From Legionellaceae bacterium (GTDB taxonomy: Bacteria > Pseudomonadota > Gammaproteobacteria > Legionellales > Legionellaceae), in contig JAHFRX010000024.1 in NCBI GenBank assembly GCA_023266075.1, forward strand, positions 1 through 12,730: a stretch of 12,730 bases of DNA. Direction: 5' to 3'. The notes beneath the pieces were generated by a model. It did no database searches, had not been told where the DNA came from, and worked only from the letters and a program-made list of their open reading frames with translations. The position numbers and the translations under genes are program-made. This document shows positions 1-7,234 of the stretch, one piece after another (the first letter of the stretch is position 1; each line of letters opens with the position of its first letter).

Positions 1-645
1 TTGGAATATCAACGTGTTGAGTTTTGTAATACGTCGCGCTCTATTCTCAGCGTCAAAGATAAAATGTTGATGAATCAAAAGATTAGATATGCGGGTTTAC
101 CGTCACCGAAAACACTGCTCGTTAAATTTCCTGTTTCAGTTGATTTTATTGCGTATGAAATCGGATTTCCATTGGTGATTAAAACGATTTCTGGCGCGCG
201 TGGACAAGGTATTTTTCTATGTGAGACCATCAATCAGTTCAGAGATATGATGGAGTTGTTGTCTCTTCAGCAGCAGACAAATGGTTTTATTGTGCAAGAA
301 TTTATTCAAGAAAGTTATGGGCGTGATGTACGTGTTTTTGTATTAGATGGAAAGGTGCTGGGTTGTATGAAGCGTATGTCAATGAGTGGGTTTAAAGCAA
401 ATTTCTCATTAGGCGGAACGGTAGAAGCCTATCCTATGTCGCAAGAGTTAGAGACACTTGCCATTAAGACAGCACGCCTTTTTGAGCTTGAAATTGCAGG
501 TATTGATCTTTTATTTACTAACGATGGATTTACAATTTGCGAAGCAAATTCATCTCCTGGATTTAAAGGGATGGAGAAAGCAACAAACGTGGATATTGCT
601 TCACAAATTATGGCTTATGCGATTGAAAAGATGAAACGTTGTTAG
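1..645 (+). CDS. RimK-family ATP-grasp amino-acid ligase, 5' end cut by window
   Basis: Member of the ATP-grasp carboxylate-amine ligase family that includes RimK (adds glutamate to ribosomal protein S6) and LysX-type ligases; such enzymes join an amino acid to a carboxylate using ATP. The visible 214 residues start about where residue 90 of E. coli RimK would lie, so the N-terminal domain is off the left edge and the TTG at base 1 is not a convincing start. Seen: the nucleotide-binding lysine and glycine-rich loop VIKTISGARGQGI (59-71), VQEFI (98-102) at the adenine site, GRDVRVFVLDGKV (107-119), NFSLGG (134-139), and metal ligands D169, E181 and N183 in AGIDLLF and CEANSSPG. The last motif matches RimK closely (EVNASPG). 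The true substrate cannot be told from sequence; S6, another protein, or a small molecule are all possible. The gene ends by overlapping the stop of convergent efp. Confidence 0.85.
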   Translation: MEYQRVEFCNTSRSILSVKDKMLMNQKIRYAGLPSPKTLLVKFPVSVDFIAYEIGFPLVIKTISGARGQGIFLCETINQFRDMMELLSLQQQTNGFIVQEFIQESYGRDVRVFVLDGKVLGCMKRMSMSGFKANFSLGGTVEAYPMSQELETLAIKTARLFELEIAGIDLLFTNDGFTICEANSSPGFKGMEKATNVDIASQIMAYAIEKMKRC

Positions 646-656
646 TCTTTAACACG
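637..656. terminator. Possible weak hairpin spanning two convergent stop codons
   Basis: CG-TGTTA (one T bulged) can pair with TAACACG around a five-base loop, and the structure straddles the stop codons of both the RimK-like gene and efp. Reading towards the left (the efp direction) it is followed by only TTTC, and towards the right by no T-run, so it is a poor intrinsic terminator. It may act as a weak shared end or be coincidental. Confidence 0.22.
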
Positions 657-1211
657 CGAAACGTATTCAGCTGTTCGAGTATCTACTTTGATAGTTTCAC
701 CGGTTTGAATGAACAAAGGTACACGTACGACAGCGCCAGTCTCAAGTGTAGCGGGTTTTCCACCGCCACCAGACGTATCACCACGGACACCTGGATCTGT
801 TTCTGTGATCGTGAGGCTGACGAAGATAGGTGGGGTGATATTCAGTGGTTCGTTATTCCAAAGTGTGACCATACAGACGTCTTGTTCTTTGATCCACTGT
901 AGTGCATGTTCAATCGATTGAGGACTTGCTGTGTACTGTTCGAAAGTGTCAGGAACCATAAAGTGCCAAAATTCGCCATCATGATATAAATATTGCATTT
1001 CCACATCAACGACATCCGCAGATGCAAGAGACTCACCAGATTTGTAAGTGCGCTCTACAACGCGACCTGTTTTTAGGTTTCGAATTTTGACGCGTGTGAA
1101 GGCTTGTCCCTTACCTGGTTTGACAAATTCGCATTCAACCACATTGCATGGCGCATCGTCGACCATGACTTTAAGACCATTCTTTAGTTCGTTTGTGCTA
1201 TAAACAGCCAT
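642..1211 (-). CDS. efp: Elongation factor P
   Basis: EF-P enters the ribosomal E site and helps peptide bonds form at consecutive prolines. The 189-residue product matches E. coli EF-P (188) along its length: an N-terminal KOW-like domain (about 1-63) with the loop FVKPGKGQAF, then two OB-like domains including the signature GGGGKPATLETGAVVRVPLF and the C-terminal KVDTRTAEYVSRVK. Lys34 sits at the loop tip, the residue that receives beta-lysine through EpmA/EpmB, consistent with epmB being the divergent neighbour. I chose the ATG at 1211 (MAVYSTNEL) rather than the longer reading from 1256, because a GGAG (1217-1220) sits 5 bases before it and it fits the E. coli N-terminus. The gene converges on the RimK-like gene, sharing 642-645. 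EpmA is not in the window. Confidence 0.97.
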   Translation of the reverse strand: MAVYSTNELKNGLKVMVDDAPCNVVECEFVKPGKGQAFTRVKIRNLKTGRVVERTYKSGESLASADVVDVEMQYLYHDGEFWHFMVPDTFEQYTASPQSIEHALQWIKEQDVCMVTLWNNEPLNITPPIFVSLTITETDPGVRGDTSGGGGKPATLETGAVVRVPLFIQTGETIKVDTRTAEYVSRVKD

Positions 1212-1257
1212 GATTACTCCATTTTTATATGTAATGGTTTTCGAAAAATTGATCATT

Positions 1258-1266
1258 TGCTACAAT
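1258..1266 (+). promoter_or_regulatory. Candidate extended -10 promoter for epmB
   Basis: TGCTACAAT is an extended -10 (TGn plus TACAAT) in the 93-base gap between divergent efp and epmB. The -35 region 17 bases upstream (TTTTCG) is poor, as is common for extended -10 promoters. Transcription would start near 1273, giving a leader of about 30 bases. The opposite strand of the gap is AT-rich and must hold the efp promoter, but no convincing -35/-10 pair stands out there. Confidence 0.4.
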
Positions 1267-1304
1267 TTCTTCAATTTCCACAGTTTAACAATTTTGTGTG
1301 CTAA

Positions 1305-2285
1305 ATGCGAGATGAAAGCCAACGTTGGCAGCAGATTCTGGCTACGGGGTTTTCATCTGTGGCAGAGCTGTTGCGTTTTCTTGATATTCCTATCGATGCG
1401 GGAAGTGTTGATGCTGAGCAGCTTTTTGCAACGCGTGTTCCGAAAGGCTTTGCTGCGCGTATGCAAAAAGGTAATCGACTGGATCCGTTACTTTTACAAG
1501 TCTTGCCTCAATATGATGAGTTTGAAGAAAAGCCAGGATTTACGCGAGACCCTTTGCACGAGAAAAAAACCAATGCGATGATGGGTTTGATTCATAAGTA
1601 TCACGGTCGTGTCTTATTGACAGTTTCTGGTGTCTGCGCGGTCAATTGTCGCTATTGTTTTAGACGTCATTTTCCGTATCAAGAGAATAATCCAGGTCGT
1701 CAGGGCTGGCTCAATGTTTTGGCTTATATTAAAGAAGATACAACGATTCATGAGGTCATTTTAAGTGGTGGAGACCCTTTATTAGCAACGGATAGCACAC
1801 TGGCGTTTTTAGTGACACAGCTGGAATCAATTCCTCACGTTTCTACACTGCGAATTCACACACGTATCCCGGTCGTATTGCCAGAACGTGTGACAATGGC
1901 ACTTTGTCAGTTATTGCAGCGCAGTCGTTTGAACATTGTTGTGGTGTTGCATGTCAATCATCCAAATGAATTAAGTGAAGAAGTGAAAGCGTGCTGTGAT
2001 CGATTGCGCGCACATCATTGCCATCTTCTGAATCAATCGGTCTTATTAAGAAGAGTGAATGATGAGGCAACTATTTTGATGCAGCTCAGTGAGCAGTTAT
2101 TGGCATTTGGTGTGATGCCTTATTATTTGCATGTGTTGGACAAAGTGCAGGGCGCTGTGCATTATGATATTGAAGAGCAGGAAGCTAAAAAATTGCATCA
2201 AGCCCTTGTGGAGAACTTGCCGGGATATTTAGTCCCGCGGTTGGTGCGGGAGATGCCTGATGTACGGCATAAAGTGTTTATTTGA
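1305..2285 (+). CDS. epmB: EF-P lysine 2,3-aminomutase (radical SAM)
   Basis: EpmB converts alpha-lysine to beta-lysine, which EpmA then attaches to Lys34 of EF-P. It is a radical S-adenosylmethionine enzyme that also uses pyridoxal phosphate. The 326-residue protein aligns with E. coli EpmB throughout: FATRVP and GNRLDPLLLQVLP in the N-terminal part, the iron-sulfur triad CAVNCRYC (C111, C115, C118) in the block CRYCFRRHFPYQEN, the SAM-binding SGGDPL (154-159), LRIHTRIPVV (182-191), LLNQSVLLRRVND (241-253), and MPYYLHVLDKVQGA (271-284). Near the C-terminus, VPRLVREMPDVRHK places K323 where the family's PLP-binding lysine is expected, an inference from alignment by eye. The ATG is preceded in frame by TAA, so no longer start is possible; the ribosome-binding site is weak. 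Divergence from efp is the arrangement seen in E. coli, which supports the function. Confidence 0.95.
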   Translation: MRDESQRWQQILATGFSSVAELLRFLDIPIDAGSVDAEQLFATRVPKGFAARMQKGNRLDPLLLQVLPQYDEFEEKPGFTRDPLHEKKTNAMMGLIHKYHGRVLLTVSGVCAVNCRYCFRRHFPYQENNPGRQGWLNVLAYIKEDTTIHEVILSGGDPLLATDSTLAFLVTQLESIPHVSTLRIHTRIPVVLPERVTMALCQLLQRSRLNIVVVLHVNHPNELSEEVKACCDRLRAHHCHLLNQSVLLRRVNDEATILMQLSEQLLAFGVMPYYLHVLDKVQGAVHYDIEEQEAKKLHQALVENLPGYLVPRLVREMPDVRHKVFI

Positions 2286-2366
2286 AGAAGTATGAAAAAT
2301 AGTAATTTTAACATATGATAGTTGATATGCGCATGTGTAATTTGTTTCGATAAAACTAAGGATAGA

Positions 2367-4820
2367 ATGATGGTGAATGTGTTATTTTTTGTATTGTTTA
2401 TCGTGTTTACGCTCGTTGTATTAGTGCGTGATATGAAGCCTATCATTTGGAAAGTTGGGAGTTTGGTTTATCTCGTTGTTTCGATGATGATACTGTCATT
2501 ACCGCTTATCTTTGCAATTCCACTGTGGGTGCTAACGCTTGCTGTTATTGCGATATTGAGTTTTTCACCGCTGCGTCGGTGGCTGAGTGATCAGCTTTTT
2601 AAACATGCGGAAAAAGCGGTGCCGCGCCTTTCCAAAACAGAAGAAGAGGCATTAAATGCGGGTGATACGTGGATTGAAAAAAGTATTTTTACAGGTAACC
2701 CGGATTGGGCGGGGTTGTTTGAGATCAAAACATCGCTCACGGCCTCTGAGCAGTCTTTTTTAGATAATGAAGTTAATACGTTATGCGAAATGCTGAATGA
2801 GTGGGAAATTAATCAGCAGCAAGATTTACCAGAGCAGGCATGGGCCTACATTAAAGAAAAAGGATTTTTAGGGCTTGTGATTCCAGAAGCGTATGGCGGT
2901 AAAGGATTTTCTGCACGTGCGCATTCGGATATTGTGTTGAAGATTGCAAGTCGTTCTTCAGTAGCGTCAGTGACGGTAATGGTACCCAACTCATTGGGAC
3001 CGGGTGAGCTGTTATGTCATTATGGCACCGAAGAGCAAAAAAATCGTTATTTACCTCGCCTTGCACAAGGGATTGATATTCCTTGTTTTGCACTGACTGA
3101 GCCTGAGGCTGGGAGTGATGCTACCTCGCTTCAGTCGCGTGCTGTGGTGGTGGAGAAAGAAATCAAGGGTGAGCGCGTATTGGGGCTATTGTTAACACTC
3201 AATAAGCGTTGGATTACATTGTCATCTGTGGCGACTTTAATTGGTTTAGCCGTACAGTTACGTGATCCAGAAGGTCTTTTGCAAGGCGTTGGGCAAGAGG
3301 GTATTACGTGTTTACTGATTCCCCATGATGTGCCGAATCTTGAGATTGGTAATCGTCATCTACCAGCGAGCCAACCGTTTATGAATGGTACGATTCGAGG
3401 CAAAGATATTTTTGTCCCGATGGATAGTATTATTGGCGGCCAAGCTATGGCGGGTCATGGTTGGAAAATGTTGGTCGAGTGTTTGTCTATTGGTCGTTCT
3501 ATTTCATTACCCGCGTTAGGGACGGCGTCATCGTCGATGGCCTATCTTGTGACCAGTGCGTTTTCGCGTATTCGACGTCAATTTAATGTAGATTTGGCGC
3601 AATTTGAAGGTATTGAAGAAAAGCTTGCTGAAATTGGTGGATTAAATTATCTTGTCAGTGCAACAAGGCTGCTGACAGTGTCGGCGGTTGACATGCATAA
3701 AAAGCCATCCGTTGCTTCAGCGATTACGAAGTATTTTAATACGGAGCTTGCACGCACGACGATTAATCATGCCATGGACATTCATGGTGGACGTGCTGTG
3801 GTGATGGGGCCAAGAAATTATTTAATGAATTATTATCAAGGAATTCCCATCTCAGTGACGGTTGAGGGTGCGAATATTATGACACGGAATCTATTAATTT
3901 TTGGTCAAGGTTCTATGGCATGTCATCCATTTATTCGCGATGAGTTTTACGCCATTTCAAACGGCGATAAAGAGGCCTTTCATACTTTAATTTGGAATCA
4001 TATCAGTTACAGTCTGCGTCGCTTTGCAAAAGCGATGTCTAGTGCGTGGACGTTTGGACTTTTTCTTCCTGCGCCGAAAAAAACGCTGAAACGATATTAT
4101 CAACACGTAACGCGTTTAAGTGAGGCTTTTGCGTGGATGGCCGATTTATCGCTTCTTGTTTTGGGCAGTGATTTAAAGCGCAAAGAGCGTTTGTCAGCAC
4201 GTTTAGGAGACGCCATGTCTCATCTTTATCTTGCCATGGGTGTATTACGTGCGTTTGAAGAGCGTGATGCACATCCAGAAGAACAAGTGCATGCAGAATG
4301 GGCTTTGCAGTATTGCTTTTATCAGACAGAAAAAGCGTTGCTTGAATTATGCAATAATTTTCCTAATCGATATTTTGGATTGAAAATGCGCTGGTGTGTT
4401 TTCCCTTTTGGTTCAAGATGTCGTTATCCCAGTGATAAATTATCTCATCAGTTAGCACGGTTGATGACACACAATAATAATTATCGTGATATGTTGAAAA
4501 AAGGAGTGTACTTGTCTGGCGTGAAAGAGGAGCCGGTTGATCGTGTAGAGTTAGCTTTTCAGGCGATTCTCGCGAATGATGCATTATTAAAGAAAATTCG
4601 ACGCGAGAAAAAACTTAACGCATCGACGCTGCGAGAAGGGTTACAGCAGTTGGTCGAAGAAAAACGTATCACGACGGAAGAGATGACGCGCGTGATAGAG
4701 GTTGAAAAAGCGCGTTGGGATGCAATTTTGGTCGATGAGTTTGAGTATGAATCTATGAAACATAAGACATATGAGTCGGTGATTGGACGATATCCAGATC
4801 CGTTTGTAGAGGAGGTTTAA
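2367..4820 (+). CDS. fadE: Acyl-CoA dehydrogenase, FadE type
   Basis: FadE carries out the first step of fatty-acid beta-oxidation, FAD-dependent oxidation of acyl-CoA to trans-2-enoyl-CoA. The product (817 residues from this start) is close to the 814 of E. coli FadE and matches it end to end. The first 70 residues hold two or three hydrophobic segments (roughly 4-20, 29-46 and 49-66), suggesting membrane association. Then come PNSLGPGELLCHYGTEEQK, ALTEPEAGSDATS (the substrate and flavin region, about 242-254), LNKRWITL, RGKDIFVP, MLVECLSIGR and TVEGANIMTR; E500 in VEGAN lies where the family's catalytic glutamate falls. A FadE-type C-terminal extension follows, with FPNRYFGLKMR and FPFGSR. 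AAGGA (2358-2362) serves the ATG at 2367 or the adjacent ATG at 2370; the spacing slightly favours the second. The 81 bases after epmB show no clear terminator or promoter. The stop TAA abuts the next gene. Confidence 0.95.
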   Translation: MMVNVLFFVLFIVFTLVVLVRDMKPIIWKVGSLVYLVVSMMILSLPLIFAIPLWVLTLAVIAILSFSPLRRWLSDQLFKHAEKAVPRLSKTEEEALNAGDTWIEKSIFTGNPDWAGLFEIKTSLTASEQSFLDNEVNTLCEMLNEWEINQQQDLPEQAWAYIKEKGFLGLVIPEAYGGKGFSARAHSDIVLKIASRSSVASVTVMVPNSLGPGELLCHYGTEEQKNRYLPRLAQGIDIPCFALTEPEAGSDATSLQSRAVVVEKEIKGERVLGLLLTLNKRWITLSSVATLIGLAVQLRDPEGLLQGVGQEGITCLLIPHDVPNLEIGNRHLPASQPFMNGTIRGKDIFVPMDSIIGGQAMAGHGWKMLVECLSIGRSISLPALGTASSSMAYLVTSAFSRIRRQFNVDLAQFEGIEEKLAEIGGLNYLVSATRLLTVSAVDMHKKPSVASAITKYFNTELARTTINHAMDIHGGRAVVMGPRNYLMNYYQGIPISVTVEGANIMTRNLLIFGQGSMACHPFIRDEFYAISNGDKEAFHTLIWNHISYSLRRFAKAMSSAWTFGLFLPAPKKTLKRYYQHVTRLSEAFAWMADLSLLVLGSDLKRKERLSARLGDAMSHLYLAMGVLRAFEERDAHPEEQVHAEWALQYCFYQTEKALLELCNNFPNRYFGLKMRWCVFPFGSRCRYPSDKLSHQLARLMTHNNNYRDMLKKGVYLSGVKEEPVDRVELAFQAILANDALLKKIRREKKLNASTLREGLQQLVEEKRITTEEMTRVIEVEKARWDAILVDEFEYESMKHKTYESVIGRYPDPFVEEV
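4810..4815 (+). promoter_or_regulatory. Strong Shine-Dalgarno inside the end of fadE
   Basis: AGGAGG, the textbook sequence, lies in the last codons of fadE, 5 bases before the ATG at 4821. It fixes that start and indicates that the downstream gene is translated efficiently from the fadE transcript. It is the strongest ribosome-binding site noticed in the window. Confidence 0.85.
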
Positions 4821-5510
4821 ATGTTTGTACCTAGTCGAGAGGCTGTAGAATCATTACTGAAATTGACTGAATCTTGCATAGAAGGCGCAGCGTATTTCTG
4901 TAAGAGATTTCAAAAAATAGTGGTCGACCAGAAACTGATGGATCAGTATAAAGGTTTTTTAGCGGCACTGAATCAGAATTTTCTTGCGACGGTCAAAGAG
5001 CAATATTCCATAACAGCGAATCCTATGGCTGGCGAAACCGTGCCTACATCACGAGAGGCTGCAGTGAATGCGCAACGTGTACATATGCCACATACAACAG
5101 AGGGCGCTTTGACATTCAATATTATTAGTCAACCTGGTGGTAAGATTGACAGGTCATATCAACGGACTGATGGCAAAGCTGCATCTCATGAGAGTTATGC
5201 GTATCTTGATTTTTTGTTCCAACAGTGGATGGTTAAAAATAATATTGAAAGAAAAGGGGATATGATGTACGGATTTGATGCCGATGGCGGAAAAATAAAT
5301 CTTTCTGCAGATGATTTAAAAAAAAGAATGGCCGATCCAGAGAAAGGGTTTGGGAAATATGTTAAAGAAGAAACAAGTGGTCGTTATGGTATTGAGCAAG
5401 TCACTACATCAATAGCAGTTGCTCCCTCAAAATCAGCGTCTGAGCAAGAGGAACCAACAGCACCTGGAGCAGATGTTGCAGCCAGTGGTGGCGGTATGCG
5501 GGGTGGTTAG
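4821..5510 (+). CDS. Unrecognised 229-residue protein downstream of fadE
   Basis: I do not recognise a family. The gene is nevertheless likely real: it starts at the base after the fadE stop, has a perfect AGGAGG, and shares strand and base composition with fadE. No signal peptide or membrane segment is visible, so a cytoplasmic or secreted-without-signal protein is likely. Residues 1-62 look helical and amphipathic, with two cysteines (C19, C27). VPSREAV (3-9) is echoed by VPTSREAAV (74-82). Residues 152-166 read FDADGGKINLSADDL, which resembles an EF-hand calcium loop lacking one residue. The last 30 residues are rich in Ser, Ala, Glu, Pro and Gly (EQEE at 208-211, then GGGMRGG), probably disordered. 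Operon position suggests a link to lipid use, but that is weak. If the organism belongs to the Legionellales, a type IV secretion substrate is a possibility, not shown here. Confidence 0.75.
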   Translation: MFVPSREAVESLLKLTESCIEGAAYFCKRFQKIVVDQKLMDQYKGFLAALNQNFLATVKEQYSITANPMAGETVPTSREAAVNAQRVHMPHTTEGALTFNIISQPGGKIDRSYQRTDGKAASHESYAYLDFLFQQWMVKNNIERKGDMMYGFDADGGKINLSADDLKKRMADPEKGFGKYVKEETSGRYGIEQVTTSIAVAPSKSASEQEEPTAPGADVAASGGGMRGG

Positions 5511-5535
5511 GATGTGGTTTTATAGGGTTTGCCGC

Positions 5536-5559
5536 TAAGCACGATCAAAAAATCGCTTA
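5536..5559. other. Inverted repeat between convergent genes
   Basis: TAAGC-(AC)-GAT pairs with ATC-GCTTA around a CAAAAA loop: 8 pairs with a two-base bulge. It lies in the 46-base gap between the fadE-coupled gene and convergent murU and includes the murU stop codon. No T-run follows on either strand, so terminator activity is doubtful, but it is the only structure available to end these two transcripts. Confidence 0.25.
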
Positions 5560-6216
5560 AACTCGATGAAGATATTGTAAGCGCTCTGGTGTCCCAATAT
5601 CTACCCACGTACCGGTATAGAGTTCGCCACTGACTTTTTGTTGTTGTGCCCATTGGCGTAGTAATGGGCCGAGTGAAAATCGTCGAAACGTTTCTTTTGC
5701 AAACCACGCAGGGTGGTAAGATGCAATTCCTGAGAAAATGAGTTGTGGGTTGTCAAGGTTGAGTAGCCCTTCTTTTGATAATCCAAAATTACAAGCGCGC
5801 TGAAGATCGGACTGTGGCACTAAAACAAGATGTGCCGCAAGCGTAGGGTGAGGTGATGGAAGTATTGAAAAATCATAATCAGTATAGATATCTGCATTGA
5901 CCGTGATAAACGGCTCTTTGGGAAGATGTGGTATCAGCGTTAAGAGTGTACCGCCTGTTTCAAGCCCACCGGGTGGTTCCGGAAGATAAATAATATCGAT
6001 ATTAAATCGCGCGCCATGACCTACATGACGTTTGATTTGATCGCCTAGATAAGCATGATTAATAAAAATCTGCTCAATACCGGCTTGTTGTAGCTTCACA
6101 ATATGATATTCAATGATGGGTATACCCGCGATTGGACAAAGTGCTTTAGGAATATGTCGTGTGATGGGATGAAGACGCTCACCACGTCCTGCTGCGAAAA
6201 TAAGTGCTGATTTCAC
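5557..6216 (-). CDS. murU: N-acetylmuramate-1-phosphate uridylyltransferase
   Basis: MurU makes UDP-MurNAc from UTP and MurNAc-alpha-1-phosphate, the last step of the recycling route that bypasses de novo UDP-MurNAc synthesis. The 219-residue product is a nucleotidyltransferase of the sugar-phosphate family: nucleotide-binding LIFAAGRGERLHPITRHIPKAL at the N-terminus (shown as LIFAAGRG, 5-12, then RLHPITRHIPKAL), GIPIIEYHI (31-39), ETGGTL (86-91), metal-site VNADIYTDYDF (106-116, D109) and WVDIGTPERL (204-213). It resembles Pseudomonas MurU in both length and motifs, including INHAYLGDQI and FSGIASYHPA. Start is GTG at 6216; its GTGA overlaps the amgK stop by 4 bases, so translation is coupled and the two enzymes act in sequence. 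A glucose-1-phosphate thymidylyltransferase-like role is the alternative, but the amgK partner argues against it. Confidence 0.9.
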   Translation of the reverse strand: MKSALIFAAGRGERLHPITRHIPKALCPIAGIPIIEYHIVKLQQAGIEQIFINHAYLGDQIKRHVGHGARFNIDIIYLPEPPGGLETGGTLLTLIPHLPKEPFITVNADIYTDYDFSILPSPHPTLAAHLVLVPQSDLQRACNFGLSKEGLLNLDNPQLIFSGIASYHPAWFAKETFRRFSLGPLLRQWAQQQKVSGELYTGTWVDIGTPERLQYLHRV

Positions 6217-7226
6217 GCGGACTGTCTCTCTTGAAAAGCGGGTGTAATTTTCTTTTCAATGATCTCATAGAGTGTGTGAAAAGCGGGGTATTGCATTGCA
6301 CATTGTTTTGTATAAGAGAGTACTAAGGGTAGATCGCTCAGGTAGTTTAGTTTATTGTCACGCAGATACAATCGGGAAAAAATACCCAATACCTTTAAAT
6401 GACGTTGCAAGCCACACCAGTCAACACCCTGTTGAAATTCGTCAAAAGACCAATTGAATGTATTGGGGAGATGCTCATAAAAATATTTCATCCAGTTTTG
6501 TTGGTGTTCGTCTTTCCAATGAATATAACAATCTTTAATTAATGAGACTAAGTCGTAAGTAAATGGTCCTTTCATGGCATCTTGAAAATCGATAACACCG
6601 ATGGTTAAGGTGTTATCTTTTCTGTCGGATGGATGAAGTATCAGCAAGTTTCTTGAATGGTAATCTCGATGTATAAAGCATTGTGGTTGATCGGAAAGAT
6701 GTAGTGCGAGCTCCATAAAAAATGTTTGCAATTGTTTTTCTTCATGCGCATCGAGTGACACGTTCAGCAGTTTTTCTAAAAACCATGTCTTGAAAAGCAT
6801 CATCTCTTGCAGCATATGTGCGGTATCAAATTTAGGTAACAACGGCTGGCGGGTTGGGCACTGTTGTATTTGGATGAGCGTATCCAGGCAGGCGGTGTAG
6901 CGCAGAGAAGCATTGTCCATGGTGAGATGTGTGGTCAGAAGCGTGTCACCTAAATCTTCAAGAAGCAAAAATCCTTCGATTGTGTTTTTAGCAATGATTT
7001 CTGGTGCGTGGATATTGTGTTTTCGTAAGACATCGCCAATCAACATAAAAGAGACGAGCCCTTCTTTTTCTGGGGGCGCATCCATGACAATATACGTATG
7101 TTGATGATCGGTTAAGCGATAATACCGTCTGAAGCTTGCATCACCTGCAAGTGCTGTGAGTGTGAAATCGCTTAACATTGGTAATTGTTTAAGCCATTCG
7201 TTCAGTGCGCTTTCTCGTTGAGACAT
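6213..7226 (-). CDS. amgK: N-acetylmuramate/N-acetylglucosamine anomeric kinase
   Basis: AmgK phosphorylates the anomeric carbon of MurNAc (and GlcNAc) released from peptidoglycan, giving the substrate for MurU. The 337-residue protein has an aminoglycoside-phosphotransferase/choline-kinase fold: ALAGDASFRRYYRL (26-39) at the nucleotide loop, APPEKEG (50-56), FLLLEDLGD (86-94), the catalytic loop FIHRDYHSRNLL (184-195; D188, N193) and VIDFQDA (211-217; D213, metal ligand). GLQRHLKVLGIFSRL (272-286) is typical of the AmgK branch. I chose the ATG at 7226 (MSQRES), 8 bases after GGAG at 7235-7238, over the ATG at 7244, which would put that GGAG inside the coding region. It is the first gene of the amgK-murU unit and is divergent from lptD, as in Pseudomonas. 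In other bacteria this pathway confers intrinsic fosfomycin tolerance. Confidence 0.92.
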   Translation of the reverse strand: MSQRESALNEWLKQLPMLSDFTLTALAGDASFRRYYRLTDHQHTYIVMDAPPEKEGLVSFMLIGDVLRKHNIHAPEIIAKNTIEGFLLLEDLGDTLLTTHLTMDNASLRYTACLDTLIQIQQCPTRQPLLPKFDTAHMLQEMMLFKTWFLEKLLNVSLDAHEEKQLQTFFMELALHLSDQPQCFIHRDYHSRNLLILHPSDRKDNTLTIGVIDFQDAMKGPFTYDLVSLIKDCYIHWKDEHQQNWMKYFYEHLPNTFNWSFDEFQQGVDWCGLQRHLKVLGIFSRLYLRDNKLNYLSDLPLVLSYTKQCAMQYPAFHTLYEIIEKKITPAFQERQSA

Positions 7227-7234
7227 GCTATAAT
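7226..7234 (+). promoter_or_regulatory. Extended -10 promoter for lptD operon
   Basis: TGCTATAAT is a perfect extended -10 (TGn plus consensus TATAAT at 7229-7234), about 50 bases before the lptD start. No good -35 lies 16-18 bases upstream, which an extended -10 tolerates. The expected start of transcription is near 7241. The element overlaps the last base of the amgK start codon on the other strand and abuts its ribosome-binding site, so RNA polymerase bound here would meet amgK transcription. Confidence 0.6.

Noticed and set aside
642..1036. Alternative open frames across efp on both strands
   Set aside because: They are out of frame with a full-length EF-P match and have no recognisable protein features.
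2221..2251. Two mutually exclusive hairpins near the end of epmB (CGGGA/TCCCG and TCCCGC/GCGGGA), attenuator-like
   Set aside because: They lie within conserved coding sequence for VPRLVRE, have no T-run, and precede the stop by over 30 bases; codon composition explains them.
2253..2270. ATGCC/GGCAT hairpin as an epmB terminator
   Set aside because: Short stem, eight-base loop, inside the coding region and not followed by a T-run.
2286..2366. Promoter for fadE (TATGAT at 2314-2319)
   Set aside because: No acceptable -35 at 16-18 bases and other AT-rich hexamers are equally good; not separable from chance.
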